Shown one piece after another: positions 1 through 9,543 of a stretch of DNA of 35,371 nucleotides; the first letter of the stretch is position 1; every line of letters starts with the position of its first letter. A model generated the notes under the pieces. That model did not search any database. It saw only the letters and a list, made by a program, of their open reading frames with translations, and was not told the origin of the DNA. The stretch covers positions 1-35,371 of the forward strand of contig SKWQ01000222.1 of NCBI GenBank assembly GCA_007128855.1, read 5' to 3'. The position numbers and the translations under genes are program-made. Origin of the DNA: Balneolales bacterium (GTDB taxonomy: Bacteria; Bacteroidota; Rhodothermia; Balneolales; Natronogracilivirgulaceae).

Positions 1-2
1 CA

Positions 3-614
3 TTTCACATCTCCCGGCTGGCGGCCGATATCAGCCGCGACAGCGATTACAAATCGTATGCCGTCCAGCTTGGCTCGCATCTATCCCGCAGTGACGTGAA
101 GGCGGTGCTGAACGACGAGAATACGCATGCCACGCTGGACGGACTGGTCATGGTCAACGGGGACCAGCTCTCCGACACCCACAGTGTCATGGATCACACC
201 ATGCCCAACTGCACCAGCCACCAGCTGCACAAATGCATCATTGACGGTAACGGCACATCGGTGTTCAACGGCAAGATCTTCGTCCGCCAGGACGCCCAAA
301 AGACCGATGCATTCCAGGAGAACCGGAATTTAATGCTCTCCAACGCCGGTATGGCCTATACCAAGCCGCAGCTGGAGATCTTTGCCGACGACGTCTCCTG
401 CAGTCACGGAGCCACCATCGGCCAGCTAAACGAGGACGAGGTATTCTACCTGAAGACCAGGGGCCTGCGTGAATCCCAGACCCGTGAAATACTCACTTAT
501 GGATTTGCCCTGGACGTGATCGAGTCCATTCCCGTGCCTTCCATCCAGAAGCGGTTGAGCAAGGAAGTGGAAGCGTACACCCGCGAAAGCAAATCCATCA
601 AAGAACCCGCCTGA
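3..614 (+). CDS. sufD: SufD, FeS cluster assembly protein (5' end cut off by window edge)
   Basis: Open frame from base 3 (FHISRLAADISRDSDYKSYAVQLG...); SufB/D-type C-terminal core (MDHTMPNCTSHQLHKCIIDGNGTSVFNGKIFV..., KPQLEIFADDVSCSHGATIGQLNEDEVFYLKTRGL); directly followed by sufS with TGATG overlap. Confidence 0.93.
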   Translation, partial: FHISRLAADISRDSDYKSYAVQLGSHLSRSDVKAVLNDENTHATLDGLVMVNGDQLSDTHSVMDHTMPNCTSHQLHKCIIDGNGTSVFNGKIFVRQDAQKTDAFQENRNLMLSNAGMAYTKPQLEIFADDVSCSHGATIGQLNEDEVFYLKTRGLRESQTREILTYGFALDVIESIPVPSIQKRLSKEVEAYTRESKSIKEPA

Positions 615-1885
615 TGGCAGAAAGCAACGTATCACTGAAAGAAGCCGCTTCTGTGGAAGCGGCGGGAACCATCGATATCGATCGGTGTCGCGACGACTTC
701 CCGGTCCTGCGCCGGGAGGTCCACGGCAAGCCGCTCGCGTTCCTGGACAACGCCGCATCCAGTCAGATGCCGGAGCAGGTGATACGTGCATACACGGAGT
801 ACCACAGCCGGAACCATGCCAATGTCCATCGCGGGGTGCACCTGCTCAGCCAGGAAGCAACCGAAGCCATGGAGGGCGCGCGCGAGACGCTCCGTGAGCT
901 GATCAACGCCCGCAGCAGCAAGGAGATCATCTTCACATCGGGCGCCACCGACGCCATCAACCTGGTGATGCAGTCGTGGGGCCGGACCAATGTCGGCGAG
1001 GGGGATGAGATCCTGATCAGCACGATGGAGCACCATTCCAACATCGTGCCCTGGCGGATGCTCTGTGATGAGAAAGGGGCGGTGTTGAAAGTGATCCCGG
1101 TAAGCGACGATGGCATTCTTGACATGGAGGCCTTTGCTTCCATGATCACCGACCGTACGCGGCTGGTGGGGATTGTCCATGTGTCCAACACCCTCGGCAC
1201 GATCAATCCGGTCGCCGGGATCACCCGGATCGCCCATGACCACGGGGTGCCCGTCCTGGTGGATGGGGCGCAGGCCGTATCCCACATGAAAGTGGATGTT
1301 CAGCAAATCGGTTGTGACTTTTTCGTGACATCGGGTCACAAGATGTACGGTCCTACGGGTATCGGAATCCTCTATGGCAAACAGGAGATGCTGGAGAAGA
1401 TGCCCCCATGGCGGGGCGGCGGGGACATGATCCTCAGTGTGTCGTTTGACGAGGTGCTGTACAATGATCTGCCCTACAAGTTTGAAGCCGGTACCCCGAA
1501 CATCTCCGGTGCGATCGGCATGGGCAAGGCGGCAGAGTACATCAAGGCGGTCGGCTACGATGCGATCCACAATAAGGAGCAGGAGCTGCTCCGGTATGCC
1601 ACCGGGCAGTTGCAATCCATTGAAGGATTGCGGATCATCGGGACGGCCCCGGAGAAGTCCTCGGTCGTCTCGTTCGTGATCGATGGGATCCATCCGCATG
1701 ACATCGGGACCATCCTGGATCTTGAAGGGGTTGCGGTCCGCACCGGCCACCACTGTACGCAGCCGCTGATGGAACGCCTTGGGCTCGTGGCCACCACGCG
1801 TGCATCCATGGCGATGTACAATCGCAGGGAAGAGATCGACCAGCTGGTTGCGGCGTTGCGTAAAACCATTGAAATGTTCAGATAG
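614..1885 (+). CDS. sufS: SufS-type cysteine desulfurase
   Basis: Class V aminotransferase motifs: TSGATDAINLV, EHHSNIVPW, VDGAQAVSHMKVD, SGHKMYGPTGIGILYG, RTGHHCTQPLM. Confidence 0.96.
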   Translation: MAESNVSLKEAASVEAAGTIDIDRCRDDFPVLRREVHGKPLAFLDNAASSQMPEQVIRAYTEYHSRNHANVHRGVHLLSQEATEAMEGARETLRELINARSSKEIIFTSGATDAINLVMQSWGRTNVGEGDEILISTMEHHSNIVPWRMLCDEKGAVLKVIPVSDDGILDMEAFASMITDRTRLVGIVHVSNTLGTINPVAGITRIAHDHGVPVLVDGAQAVSHMKVDVQQIGCDFFVTSGHKMYGPTGIGILYGKQEMLEKMPPWRGGGDMILSVSFDEVLYNDLPYKFEAGTPNISGAIGMGKAAEYIKAVGYDAIHNKEQELLRYATGQLQSIEGLRIIGTAPEKSSVVSFVIDGIHPHDIGTILDLEGVAVRTGHHCTQPLMERLGLVATTRASMAMYNRREEIDQLVAALRKTIEMFR

Positions 1886-1897
1886 CACCGTGAAGGA

Positions 1898-2353
1898 ATG
1901 AACGACAAACTGAGCCAACTGTATCAGCAGGTCCTGCTGGACCACAACAAGACACCGAGGAATTACCGTGTCCTGGATCCCGCAGATTTTGAGTCATTGG
2001 GTTACAATCCCCTGTGCGGCGACAAATACAAGGTTTTTGTGAACATTGATGAAAATGACATTGTGACGGACATCTCTTTTGTCGGTGACGGATGTGCCAT
2101 TTCCAAGGCGTCGGCATCCATGATGACCACGTTCGTGAAGGGCAGGCACATCGATGAAATAGAGAAGCTGTTCCACCAGTTCCATGACATGGCGCAGGGC
2201 AAGCTGGATCCCGAAAAAGATCCCAACGACCTGGGCCGCCTGAAGATCTTCTACGGTGTCAGGAACCTGCCGGCGCGTGTGAAATGTGCCACATTGTGCT
2301 GGCACACACTGCATGCCGCCGTCAAGGGCAAGGAGAAAGTCACAACGGAATGA
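1898..2353 (+). CDS. sufU: SufU-type Fe-S scaffold / sulfur transfer protein
   Basis: MNDKLSQLYQQVLLDHNKTPRNYR, NPLCGDKYKV, GDGCAISKASASMM, and PARVKCATLCWHTL C-terminal cysteine; adjacent to sufS. Confidence 0.93.
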   Translation: MNDKLSQLYQQVLLDHNKTPRNYRVLDPADFESLGYNPLCGDKYKVFVNIDENDIVTDISFVGDGCAISKASASMMTTFVKGRHIDEIEKLFHQFHDMAQGKLDPEKDPNDLGRLKIFYGVRNLPARVKCATLCWHTLHAAVKGKEKVTTE

Positions 2354-2420
2354 TCGTTGCACTACATGGCAACACAGCACGTTTAGCAACCTGAACAGAA
2401 TACAGAAAAAAAAAGAAGTT

Positions 2421-2975
2421 ATGCCGAAAATTGCTGAAATCGAAAGAACACCCAATCCCGATGCCATGCGTTTTGTGCTCAGGGAGCCCATTTCCAATGG
2501 CGTGACACGGTCCTACGAATCACCGGAAGAGGCCACGGCCGATCCTTTCGCGTCCGAGCTCTTCAATATCCCGCATGTGATTTCGGTGTACTATGTCGAC
2601 AGGTACATAACCATCACACAGGACGGTGGCATCGACTGGAACACCCTGCTGCGGCAGCTGGCGCCACCCATCAGGGAAGCGGAGGCGGTGGATCATCTGG
2701 CGACGGACGACCCCAACGTGAACGTGAGCGAAGAGGCCCTGCAGTCTGATGACCCTCGCCTGATCGAGATCAACAAGATGCTGGATGAGCAGGTGCGTCC
2801 CTATTTGCTGGCTGATGGCGGGGGACTGAAAGTGATCAGTCTTAAGAACGATGTGCTGAAAGTGCATTACCAGGGTGCCTGCGGCACGTGTCCCACTGCA
2901 ACTACCGGTACGCTTTATGCCATCGAGAGCATGGCCAAACGCATCGATCCCAACATCCGGATCGAATCCGTGTGA
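2421..2975 (+). CDS. NifU-like (Nfu) scaffold with N-terminal Nfu domain
   Basis: Start placed at ATG 2421 (MPKIAEIERTPNPDAMRFVL, Nfu_N-like); C-terminal VRPYLLADGGGLKVI...YQGACGTCPTATTGTL, CxxC NifU domain. Confidence 0.9.
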   Translation: MPKIAEIERTPNPDAMRFVLREPISNGVTRSYESPEEATADPFASELFNIPHVISVYYVDRYITITQDGGIDWNTLLRQLAPPIREAEAVDHLATDDPNVNVSEEALQSDDPRLIEINKMLDEQVRPYLLADGGGLKVISLKNDVLKVHYQGACGTCPTATTGTLYAIESMAKRIDPNIRIESV

Positions 2976-3054
2976 CACGCTGCAGCCAGCGGTACCCGTC
3001 ATCGTTTGAAAAATCACAAAGCATCCCGGTTCACGAATATTCCATCAGTAAGAA

Positions 3055-3396
3055 ATGTCAGCAATCACTATTTCCGAGAAGGCACTGAAACGTATCTGCG
3101 AAATTCGAGAAAGCGAAAAAGCTGATGAGCAGGCCGTTCTGCGCATCGGTGTCGTAGGGGGCGGGTGCTCCGGCCTGTCCTACAAACTGGATTTTGCCGA
3201 GCAGGGTGCATCGACTGAGAAAAATGACCAGGAGTTCGAGGTGAACGGAATCAGGGTGGTCATTGATATGCGCAGTTTCCTCTATCTGGCGGGAACGCGC
3301 CTGGACTATTCGGGCGGTCTGCAGGGCAAGGGATTTCATTTCATCAACCCGAATGCCAGTCGGACGTGTTCCTGCGGGGAATCGTTCTCCGTATGA
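3055..3396 (+). CDS. IscA/SufA-type (HesB) iron-sulfur carrier
   Basis: GVVGGGCSGLSYKLDF and C-terminal NPNASRTCSCGESFSV conserved cysteines. Confidence 0.93.
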   Translation: MSAITISEKALKRICEIRESEKADEQAVLRIGVVGGGCSGLSYKLDFAEQGASTEKNDQEFEVNGIRVVIDMRSFLYLAGTRLDYSGGLQGKGFHFINPNASRTCSCGESFSV

Positions 3397-3435
3397 TCGG
3401 CCAGATATCCTGCCGGACACAAATCAGGTCAATCC

Positions 3436-3969
3436 ATGACTGAACCCCATACTCCCGTTGAAAACAAGGTTGCCAAATCGGGGCTGATCACCTTGGACCT
3501 GCAGAAGTGGTATTCCGAAGGTGATATTGTGCCGTTCGACCTGAAAGACTTTCTCCACATGGAGCTGATCCTCCGCGAAAAGGAATTCCGCCAGGCACTG
3601 GAGGAGTACGACTGGAGCACCTGCTCAGGCAAAACCGTGGCCGTTTTCTGCTCTTCCGATGCCATCATTGCCTCCTGGGCGTACATGCTTGTGGCGGCGC
3701 ATGCCCACGATCACGCGGCAGACATTGTTTTTGGGGTTCCGGAGGAGGTCGCGTTTGAGCGGTTCCGAAAGGGTCTCGATGCCGAGGACTGGTCCAGGTA
3801 CAAAGGCAGCCGTGTGCTGCTGAAGGGCTGCGCTGATGTGGAGGTGCCGCCGTCCGCCTATTTATATGCAACACAAAAACTGCTACCTTATGTTGAGCGC
3901 CTGATGTACGGGGAAGCATGCTCTTTTGTGCCGGTTTACCGCGCTTCACGAAAGGCGCAGAAAGCATGA
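3436..3969 (+). CDS. DUF2480 family protein
   Basis: Recognised Bacteroidota family (VAKSGLITLDLQKWY...FDLKDFLHMELILREKEFR...); typical position beside SUF genes. Confidence 0.8.
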   Translation: MTEPHTPVENKVAKSGLITLDLQKWYSEGDIVPFDLKDFLHMELILREKEFRQALEEYDWSTCSGKTVAVFCSSDAIIASWAYMLVAAHAHDHAADIVFGVPEEVAFERFRKGLDAEDWSRYKGSRVLLKGCADVEVPPSAYLYATQKLLPYVERLMYGEACSFVPVYRASRKAQKA

Positions 3970-4087
3970 AACCGGTTCGGGTACACCACACTAGGCCTGC
4001 AACCGGATGGAACGGGCTGCCTCACGGACCCAGAACGCACCGGATCCAGGCGCAACACTTACTGCAACAAATGAGTTACCGATCGGA

Positions 4088-5113
4088 ATGGATGAGATAG
4101 GCAAACGGAAAAAGGATCACCTCGATATCACCACTACGGGTGATGCCGGTTACGGGAAGACCACCGGATTCGAACGCTACGACTTCATCCACGACGCCCT
4201 GCCCGAGGTTGATTTCGATCAGGTCACATGTGAGTCCAGGCTCCTGAACCGCTGGTTCGGATTCCCGCTTTTCATCTCTTCCATGACGGGGGGGCACCGC
4301 GAAGCCACCCCTGTCAACGCTATCATCGCCGCTTTTTGCGAGCGTTACAACCTGCCCTTTGGTGTCGGAAGCCAGCGTATCATGCTTGAGGACCCATCCA
4401 CCAGAAGCAGCTTTTCCATTGTGCGGAAAGAGGCGCCGTCCGCCTTTATCGCGGCCAATATCGGAGGGGCCCAGCTGGCAGGCGGGATGGACAACGGACA
4501 GGTGGATATGCTCACCGAGTCCATCCGTGCCGACGCGATCATTGTCCACCTGAATCCGCTGCAAGAGCTGAGGCAAAAGGATGGCGACCGCCGTTTCAGC
4601 GGAATCCGTGAGGGCATCCGCTCACTTGTCAGCGATGTGCAGGTTCCGGTCATCGTCAAGGAAACGGGTGCCGGCCTTTCAGAGAGTGTCATATCCCAGC
4701 TGATCGACTGCGGGGTGTCGGCCTTCGATGTGGCAGGGGCCGGCGGCACCAGTTGGGGCAGGGTCGAGAACATACGCAACGGCGCCGGTGACAGGCATTT
4801 TACCGATGACTGGGGGATCCCTACGGTGGATTGCCTTCTGGCTTCACGGGAACTGGTGAAGGACCGGTGCGAGCTCATAGCCTCCGGCGGAATCCGGGAC
4901 AGTGTCGACGTTGCTAAAAGTCTTTGCCTGGGCGCCGTGATGGCAGCAACCGCCCAGCCGGTGATCAAGGCCATCCATGAGGGTGGCTACGATGGCCTCG
5001 AAGCCATGTTCTTGCAGTGGGAGGATGATTTCCGCACCATTTTATGCCTTTTAGGCTGCGAACGTCCCTCCGATCTGGATATGATCCATCTTCGCAGGGT
5101 ACAGGGTCGATGA
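4088..5113 (+). CDS. fni: Type 2 isopentenyl-diphosphate delta-isomerase
   Basis: Start placed at ATG 4088 (MDEIGKRKKDHLDI); FPLFISSMTGGH, GVGSQRIMLED, HLNPLQELRQKDGDRRF, VKETGAGLS, DVAGAGGTSWGRVE. Confidence 0.94.
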   Translation: MDEIGKRKKDHLDITTTGDAGYGKTTGFERYDFIHDALPEVDFDQVTCESRLLNRWFGFPLFISSMTGGHREATPVNAIIAAFCERYNLPFGVGSQRIMLEDPSTRSSFSIVRKEAPSAFIAANIGGAQLAGGMDNGQVDMLTESIRADAIIVHLNPLQELRQKDGDRRFSGIREGIRSLVSDVQVPVIVKETGAGLSESVISQLIDCGVSAFDVAGAGGTSWGRVENIRNGAGDRHFTDDWGIPTVDCLLASRELVKDRCELIASGGIRDSVDVAKSLCLGAVMAATAQPVIKAIHEGGYDGLEAMFLQWEDDFRTILCLLGCERPSDLDMIHLRRVQGR

Positions 5114-5134
5114 TCGCCATTCTTTTTCGTATAT

Positions 5135-6160
5135 TTGCTCCCCGAAACCCTCACCCTGAACGGAACCGCGTTGCAAGACATCCGAAATAAACTGGACGAT
5201 ATTCTCGAATCCGCCTTCGGCTCTTTGCCCGTTCCGGAAAAACCGGCGTCCCTCTATGACCCGGTTCGCTACTTCATGGGAATGGGTGGAAAGCGGCTGC
5301 GTCCGCGGCTGCTGCTGCTCACTGCCGGACTTTGCGGCGGGAATCCCGAAGATGCCATCCCGGCTGCCCGGGCCGTGGAAATGCTGCACAATTTCACGCT
5401 GATCCACGACGATATCATGGACAATGCGGAAACCAGGCGCGGTATGCCGACGGTCCATACAAAGTGGGACCATGCCACGGCCATTCTTTCCGGCGACGTG
5501 CTTTTTGTGCTGGCCATGCAGCAATTGTCCGACCAGGGCCGCCATGCAGGTCTTTCGGATTCCTTCAATACCCGCATGATGCAGGGATTCCTGGAAGCGG
5601 TCAGGATTGTGTGCGACGGTCAGGCCATGGATATGGATTTCGAACATCAGGATGCGGTACCGTTGCCTGAATACCTGGCGATGATCGGAGCCAAGACCGC
5701 GGCGCTTCTTCGCTGTTCGATGGAACTGGGAGCCCTGGCTGCCGGTGCCGGGGAAGAAATGGTCTCCGATTGCGGTGATATCGGCGAGCATGCCGGACTG
5801 GCTTTTCAGATTCAGGACGATCTGCTGGATGCGGTCGGTGATGTGTCGAGATTCGGCAAGAAGGTGGGGGGTGACATCATCGAAGGCAAAAAGACCTGGC
5901 TCACCATCCGGGCGCTCGAACGGGCTGATGACACCGACCGGATGCTGCTCCGTCAGGTCCTGGGCAACCCAAAAGCCGGCGAATCCGAAATCCTGAGGGT
6001 CATACGGATATATCACGACCTTGGCGTCATTGATGATGCCGTAAAGGTCATTAAAGAACACTACAACAACGCCCTTGAAAAACTGGCCCTGTTCGAAGAA
6101 TCCCCGTATCATGAGGAAATAAAATCACTCCTGGATAAGTTAAAGGTACGTGACTACTGA
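5135..6160 (+). CDS. Polyprenyl (farnesyl/geranylgeranyl-type) diphosphate synthase
   Basis: GGKRLRPRLLLLT, LIHDDIMDNAETRRGMPT and FQIQDDLLDAVGD aspartate-rich motifs; start is TTG at 5135 or TTG at 5171. Confidence 0.93.
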   Translation: MLPETLTLNGTALQDIRNKLDDILESAFGSLPVPEKPASLYDPVRYFMGMGGKRLRPRLLLLTAGLCGGNPEDAIPAARAVEMLHNFTLIHDDIMDNAETRRGMPTVHTKWDHATAILSGDVLFVLAMQQLSDQGRHAGLSDSFNTRMMQGFLEAVRIVCDGQAMDMDFEHQDAVPLPEYLAMIGAKTAALLRCSMELGALAAGAGEEMVSDCGDIGEHAGLAFQIQDDLLDAVGDVSRFGKKVGGDIIEGKKTWLTIRALERADDTDRMLLRQVLGNPKAGESEILRVIRIYHDLGVIDDAVKVIKEHYNNALEKLALFEESPYHEEIKSLLDKLKVRDY

Positions 6161-6188
6161 GGGTGCAACAAGCGAAACACATAATCTG

Positions 6189-7010
6189 ATGCTGAAAACA
6201 TATAAAAGTATTGCCGTTCTTCTCTTTCTCGTTCTTTTGGCTGCCGGTTGCCGGTCCAGTCAGCACATCCGTCCCGGTGACACCATTGAAGTGGCCTTTG
6301 AAAAGGCCATGAGCCAGTACGAACGGGAGCGTTATTCCCATGCCGTCCGTTCGTTCGAAACGGTTCTATCCATGGGTCGTGGCACGGAATATGCGGCCGA
6401 TGCACAGTTTTATCTGGCCATGAGCCATTTCCACAACCGTGCCTTCCTTTCTGCGGCCAGTGAGTTCCGGCGTTTTGCCAGGAACTACAGCCGGGATGAG
6501 CGGCGTGAAGAAGCTGAATACATGGAGGCGTTTGCCCATTACAGACTGAGTCCGCGTTACAATCTGGACCAGACGGAAACCTACAATGCACTCGACCGGT
6601 TCCAGCTTTTCGTGACGCGATACCCCGGCACGGAACGTGCACGGGATGCGCAGGTATATATGGATGAACTTCGCGACAAGCTGGCTAAGAAGAAATTCCA
6701 TGCTGCCGAGATGTACATGAGGATCCGGCAATTCGACTCAGCTGCCATTTATTACGGGTTGACCGTAGAGCGTTATCCGGGAAGCGCCTGGGCTGAGATT
6801 GCTCTGGTCAACCAGATCCTTGCGTATGTCAACTACGCGGAGAACAGTGTTCGGGAGCGACAGCAGGAGCGGTTTGAAAAGGCGGTTGAGAGCTATCAGC
6901 AGTATCTGCAGATATTCCCGCGAGGTGAAAACAGGGAGTTGGCTGAAGGGTATCATGACCGTGCCCTTGATGGTTTGTCACAGGTTTCCGCTGTTACGGC
7001 CGAACGATAG
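6189..7010 (+). CDS. bamD: BamD-like outer membrane assembly lipoprotein
   Basis: Start placed at ATG 6189; lipobox LLAAGC; TPR-like repeats (YERERYSHAVRSFETVLSMGRGTEYAADAQFYLAMSHF..., FVTRYPGTERARDAQVYMDELRDKLAKKKFHAAEMYMR). Confidence 0.87.
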   Translation: MLKTYKSIAVLLFLVLLAAGCRSSQHIRPGDTIEVAFEKAMSQYERERYSHAVRSFETVLSMGRGTEYAADAQFYLAMSHFHNRAFLSAASEFRRFARNYSRDERREEAEYMEAFAHYRLSPRYNLDQTETYNALDRFQLFVTRYPGTERARDAQVYMDELRDKLAKKKFHAAEMYMRIRQFDSAAIYYGLTVERYPGSAWAEIALVNQILAYVNYAENSVRERQQERFEKAVESYQQYLQIFPRGENRELAEGYHDRALDGLSQVSAVTAER

Positions 7011-7013
7011 GGC

Positions 7014-7610
7014 ATGCGAACGGGACTGTTCTTCGGCTCGTTCAATCCGGTTCATAGCGGACATGAAGGGATGGTCTCATCCTTTCTGCGCAATGAGTTG
7101 ATAGAGGACCTGTGGATCACCCTCACCCCGTCACCGCCTCACAAGCACACTGCGGACCTGGCTTCGTTTACAGATCGCTGGAACATGCTGGAGCGGGTCT
7201 TTTCAGAAGAGGACAGGGTACTCCTATCTGATGTTGAACAGCGCCTTCCACCGCCCCATTACACCGTCCGCACGCTCAACTATCTCAACAACTGCTACCC
7301 CGACCGCTCCTTTTATCTCTGCATAGGCGGGGATACCTTGCAGACTCTTTCCACATGGTTTGCATTCGAAAAAATTGCACATAAAACCGAGCTGCTTGTT
7401 GCCGAACGTCCGGGCGTTCCGTTGAGTATCCCGCCTGACCTCAGGTCTTTTGTCGTGCATTTTTGTGAGCATGACCCGCAGGGGGTCTCTTCTACAGCTA
7501 TAAGGAAAAAACTGTCCTCCGGTATCGCACCCGGGCCGGATGAACTGGCTCCTTCGGTGTTTCGATATATTCAGCAGGAAGGGCTTTATGGCTGGCGACG
7601 GACAGATTGA
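7014..7610 (+). CDS. nadD: Nicotinate-nucleotide adenylyltransferase
   Basis: TGLFFGSFNPVHSGHEGMV nucleotidyltransferase HxxH-type motif; SSTAIRKKLSSG; C-terminal YIQQEGLYG. Confidence 0.92.
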   Translation: MRTGLFFGSFNPVHSGHEGMVSSFLRNELIEDLWITLTPSPPHKHTADLASFTDRWNMLERVFSEEDRVLLSDVEQRLPPPHYTVRTLNYLNNCYPDRSFYLCIGGDTLQTLSTWFAFEKIAHKTELLVAERPGVPLSIPPDLRSFVVHFCEHDPQGVSSTAIRKKLSSGIAPGPDELAPSVFRYIQQEGLYGWRRTD

Positions 7611-7640
7611 CGGGGTGTCCGTACTTGAAATGAGTCAGGT

Positions 7641-8144
7641 TCAGTTGGTATCCCGGTCATCCTTTTTTCTCAAATTTTCGAAAAAACGACGTATCAGGGA
7701 TTCACAATCCTGTTCCATGATGCCCTGAACAACCTCTATCCTGTGGTTGAGTTTTGGGTGCTGAACGATGTTGAAGATACTTCCACACGCACCGGCCTTT
7801 TCATCCTGCGCACCGAAAACAAGCCGTCCGGTCTTGGCCCATACCAGTGCACCCGCGCACATCGGACACGGTTCGAGCGTTACATACATGGTACAATCCG
7901 GCAGGTACTTTTCGCCGAGATGCTGGAAAGCTGCTGATAGTGCGATCATTTCAGCATGTGCGGTGGGATCTGACAACAATTCCACCTGATTGTGCCCCCG
8001 CGCAATGATGCGGTTTTTATGGACAATTACGGCCCCAACGGGTACTTCACCCGCGTCCGATGCCCTATCTGCTTCCAGAAATGCCTGGCGCATGAACCTG
8101 TGATGCGGGTTGTCGGGAAAGAAATCCGGGGATGGGATAGTCAT
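7641..8144 (-). CDS. tadA: tRNA-adenosine deaminase
   Basis: EVPVGAVIV, PTAHAEMIAL, TLEPCPMCAGALV, FGAQDEKAGACGSIFNI. Confidence 0.95.
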   Translation of the reverse strand: MTIPSPDFFPDNPHHRFMRQAFLEADRASDAGEVPVGAVIVHKNRIIARGHNQVELLSDPTAHAEMIALSAAFQHLGEKYLPDCTMYVTLEPCPMCAGALVWAKTGRLVFGAQDEKAGACGSIFNIVQHPKLNHRIEVVQGIMEQDCESLIRRFFENLRKKDDRDTN

Positions 8145-8261
8145 GACGGGTTAGTCCGTTGTAAAAGTGTTAGGTCCTTTGAAAAAGATTTCAGTCGGGC
8201 TTATTTTTAAAGTGCATCATTATTTTTATTATGAGCACTTTATTTGGAAGAGTCACTGCAT

Positions 8262-8810
8262 ATGAACACAACAACCCAAGATGTGGAAGATATCGAACTG
8301 ATCCGTAAGAAGATCAGGGATATTCCTGATTTTCCCAAAAAGGGGATCATATTCAAGGATATCACACCTATCCTGCAGGATCCTCAGACCCTGATGCTGA
8401 CTTCACGGCTTCTTTTGGAGCCGTTTTCCGGTCAGCAAGTGGATCTTGTTGCCGGAATCGAATCGCGGGGGTTCATCTTCGGCACACTGATGGCAACGGA
8501 CATGAACGCCGGGTTCATCCCGATACGGAAACCGAACAAGCTCCCTGCAGACAAGATTTCGATGGAGTATGAACTGGAATACGGTGTCGACCGGTTGGAG
8601 ATGCATTCCGATGCCATCAGCAAAGGAGACCGTGTGATCATCCATGATGATCTCATGGCCACCGGCGGATCGGCACGTGCCGCTTCGGAGCTGATAAGGT
8701 CTCTTGGAGGCATTGTAATCGGCTATTCCTTTGTTCTGGAGTTGTCTTTCCTGAACGGGAAGGAAAAGCTTGAACCCGGGATTCCTGTACATTCACTATT
8801 GAAAATATGA
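8262..8810 (+). CDS. apt: Adenine phosphoribosyltransferase
   Basis: IRDIPDFPKKGIIFKDITPIL, AGIESRGFIFG, VIIHDDLMATGGSARAA PRPP motif; ATG at 8262 preferred over upstream TTG. Confidence 0.95.
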   Translation: MNTTTQDVEDIELIRKKIRDIPDFPKKGIIFKDITPILQDPQTLMLTSRLLLEPFSGQQVDLVAGIESRGFIFGTLMATDMNAGFIPIRKPNKLPADKISMEYELEYGVDRLEMHSDAISKGDRVIIHDDLMATGGSARAASELIRSLGGIVIGYSFVLELSFLNGKEKLEPGIPVHSLLKI

Positions 8811-9046
8811 CGAGAATATAACAGATAACGCATTGATTAACGTGTTGATAGTTATGATGCGATAATTGGATAATTGATCAAATGGATGAGAATCTTTGAA
8901 TTGGTTATTTTATTGCGTTGTTTTTTTTGATATTTTGACCGGTAATGTTCATGCTCTCAATTATTTTGCACAATTGCCCGACGGTTTTACAGAAATAACT
9001 TCAGCATAACGTAAACAAGATCAATCAAAATTTAACGCTTAAAAAA

Positions 9047-9511
9047 ATGGTCTCAATGAAACATCTCAGATTACTGGGGAACATCTCAGCGGCAATGCTG
9101 CTTGTTTTTGCAGTTGCCTGTGGCCCCTCGTTAACCCTAACCGATGTTGACTACGCTCAGCCGATGGAATCTGTGGCATCGCCCGATCAGAACGGTAATG
9201 TGCAGGATATCCGTTTGGGTATCAGCTTTAACGTCACTGACCTGAACGTCAAAGAACGTGGTGAAGGTGCATCTCTCCCCGAGGAAGTGCGCTTTATACG
9301 TAGCAGAGACGGGTACTACTTTGTGACGGCTCCGGGATTCAATAATGTGTACGTCTTTGAAGTTGAAGAACGTGCCCTGGACCTGAAAAAAGTTATCCGT
9401 GTTTCGGGAGCAGGTCTGGCCAACCCGGCTTTCAATCAGCGTTCTCCCTACATTCAGCTTGTAGATGGAGATGTTGAGTATCGCCTGACCAAAGACGGCC
9501 TTGCAAATTAA
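9047..9511 (+). CDS. Predicted lipoprotein of unknown function
   Basis: N-terminal hydrophobic segment with lipobox-like VFAVACG; no recognised family. Confidence 0.7.
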   Translation: MVSMKHLRLLGNISAAMLLVFAVACGPSLTLTDVDYAQPMESVASPDQNGNVQDIRLGISFNVTDLNVKERGEGASLPEEVRFIRSRDGYYFVTAPGFNNVYVFEVEERALDLKKVIRVSGAGLANPAFNQRSPYIQLVDGDVEYRLTKDGLAN

Positions 9512-9543
9512 ACCGAAATTTTAAGCTACAAGTATAAAGAACA

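Noticed and set aside
632-1945. 437-aa minus-strand ORF over sufS
   Set aside because: Shadow ORF: the plus strand encodes an unmistakable SufS; the antisense translation is low-complexity His/Arg-rich with no family
5051-6112. 353-aa minus-strand ORF over the polyprenyl synthase
   Set aside because: Antisense to a clear prenyltransferase with DDxxD motifs; no recognisable motifs of its own
8860-8885. Direct repeat GATAATTG GATAATTG upstream of the 9047 gene
   Set aside because: Only two copies in AT-rich sequence; compatible with chance, not a repeat array
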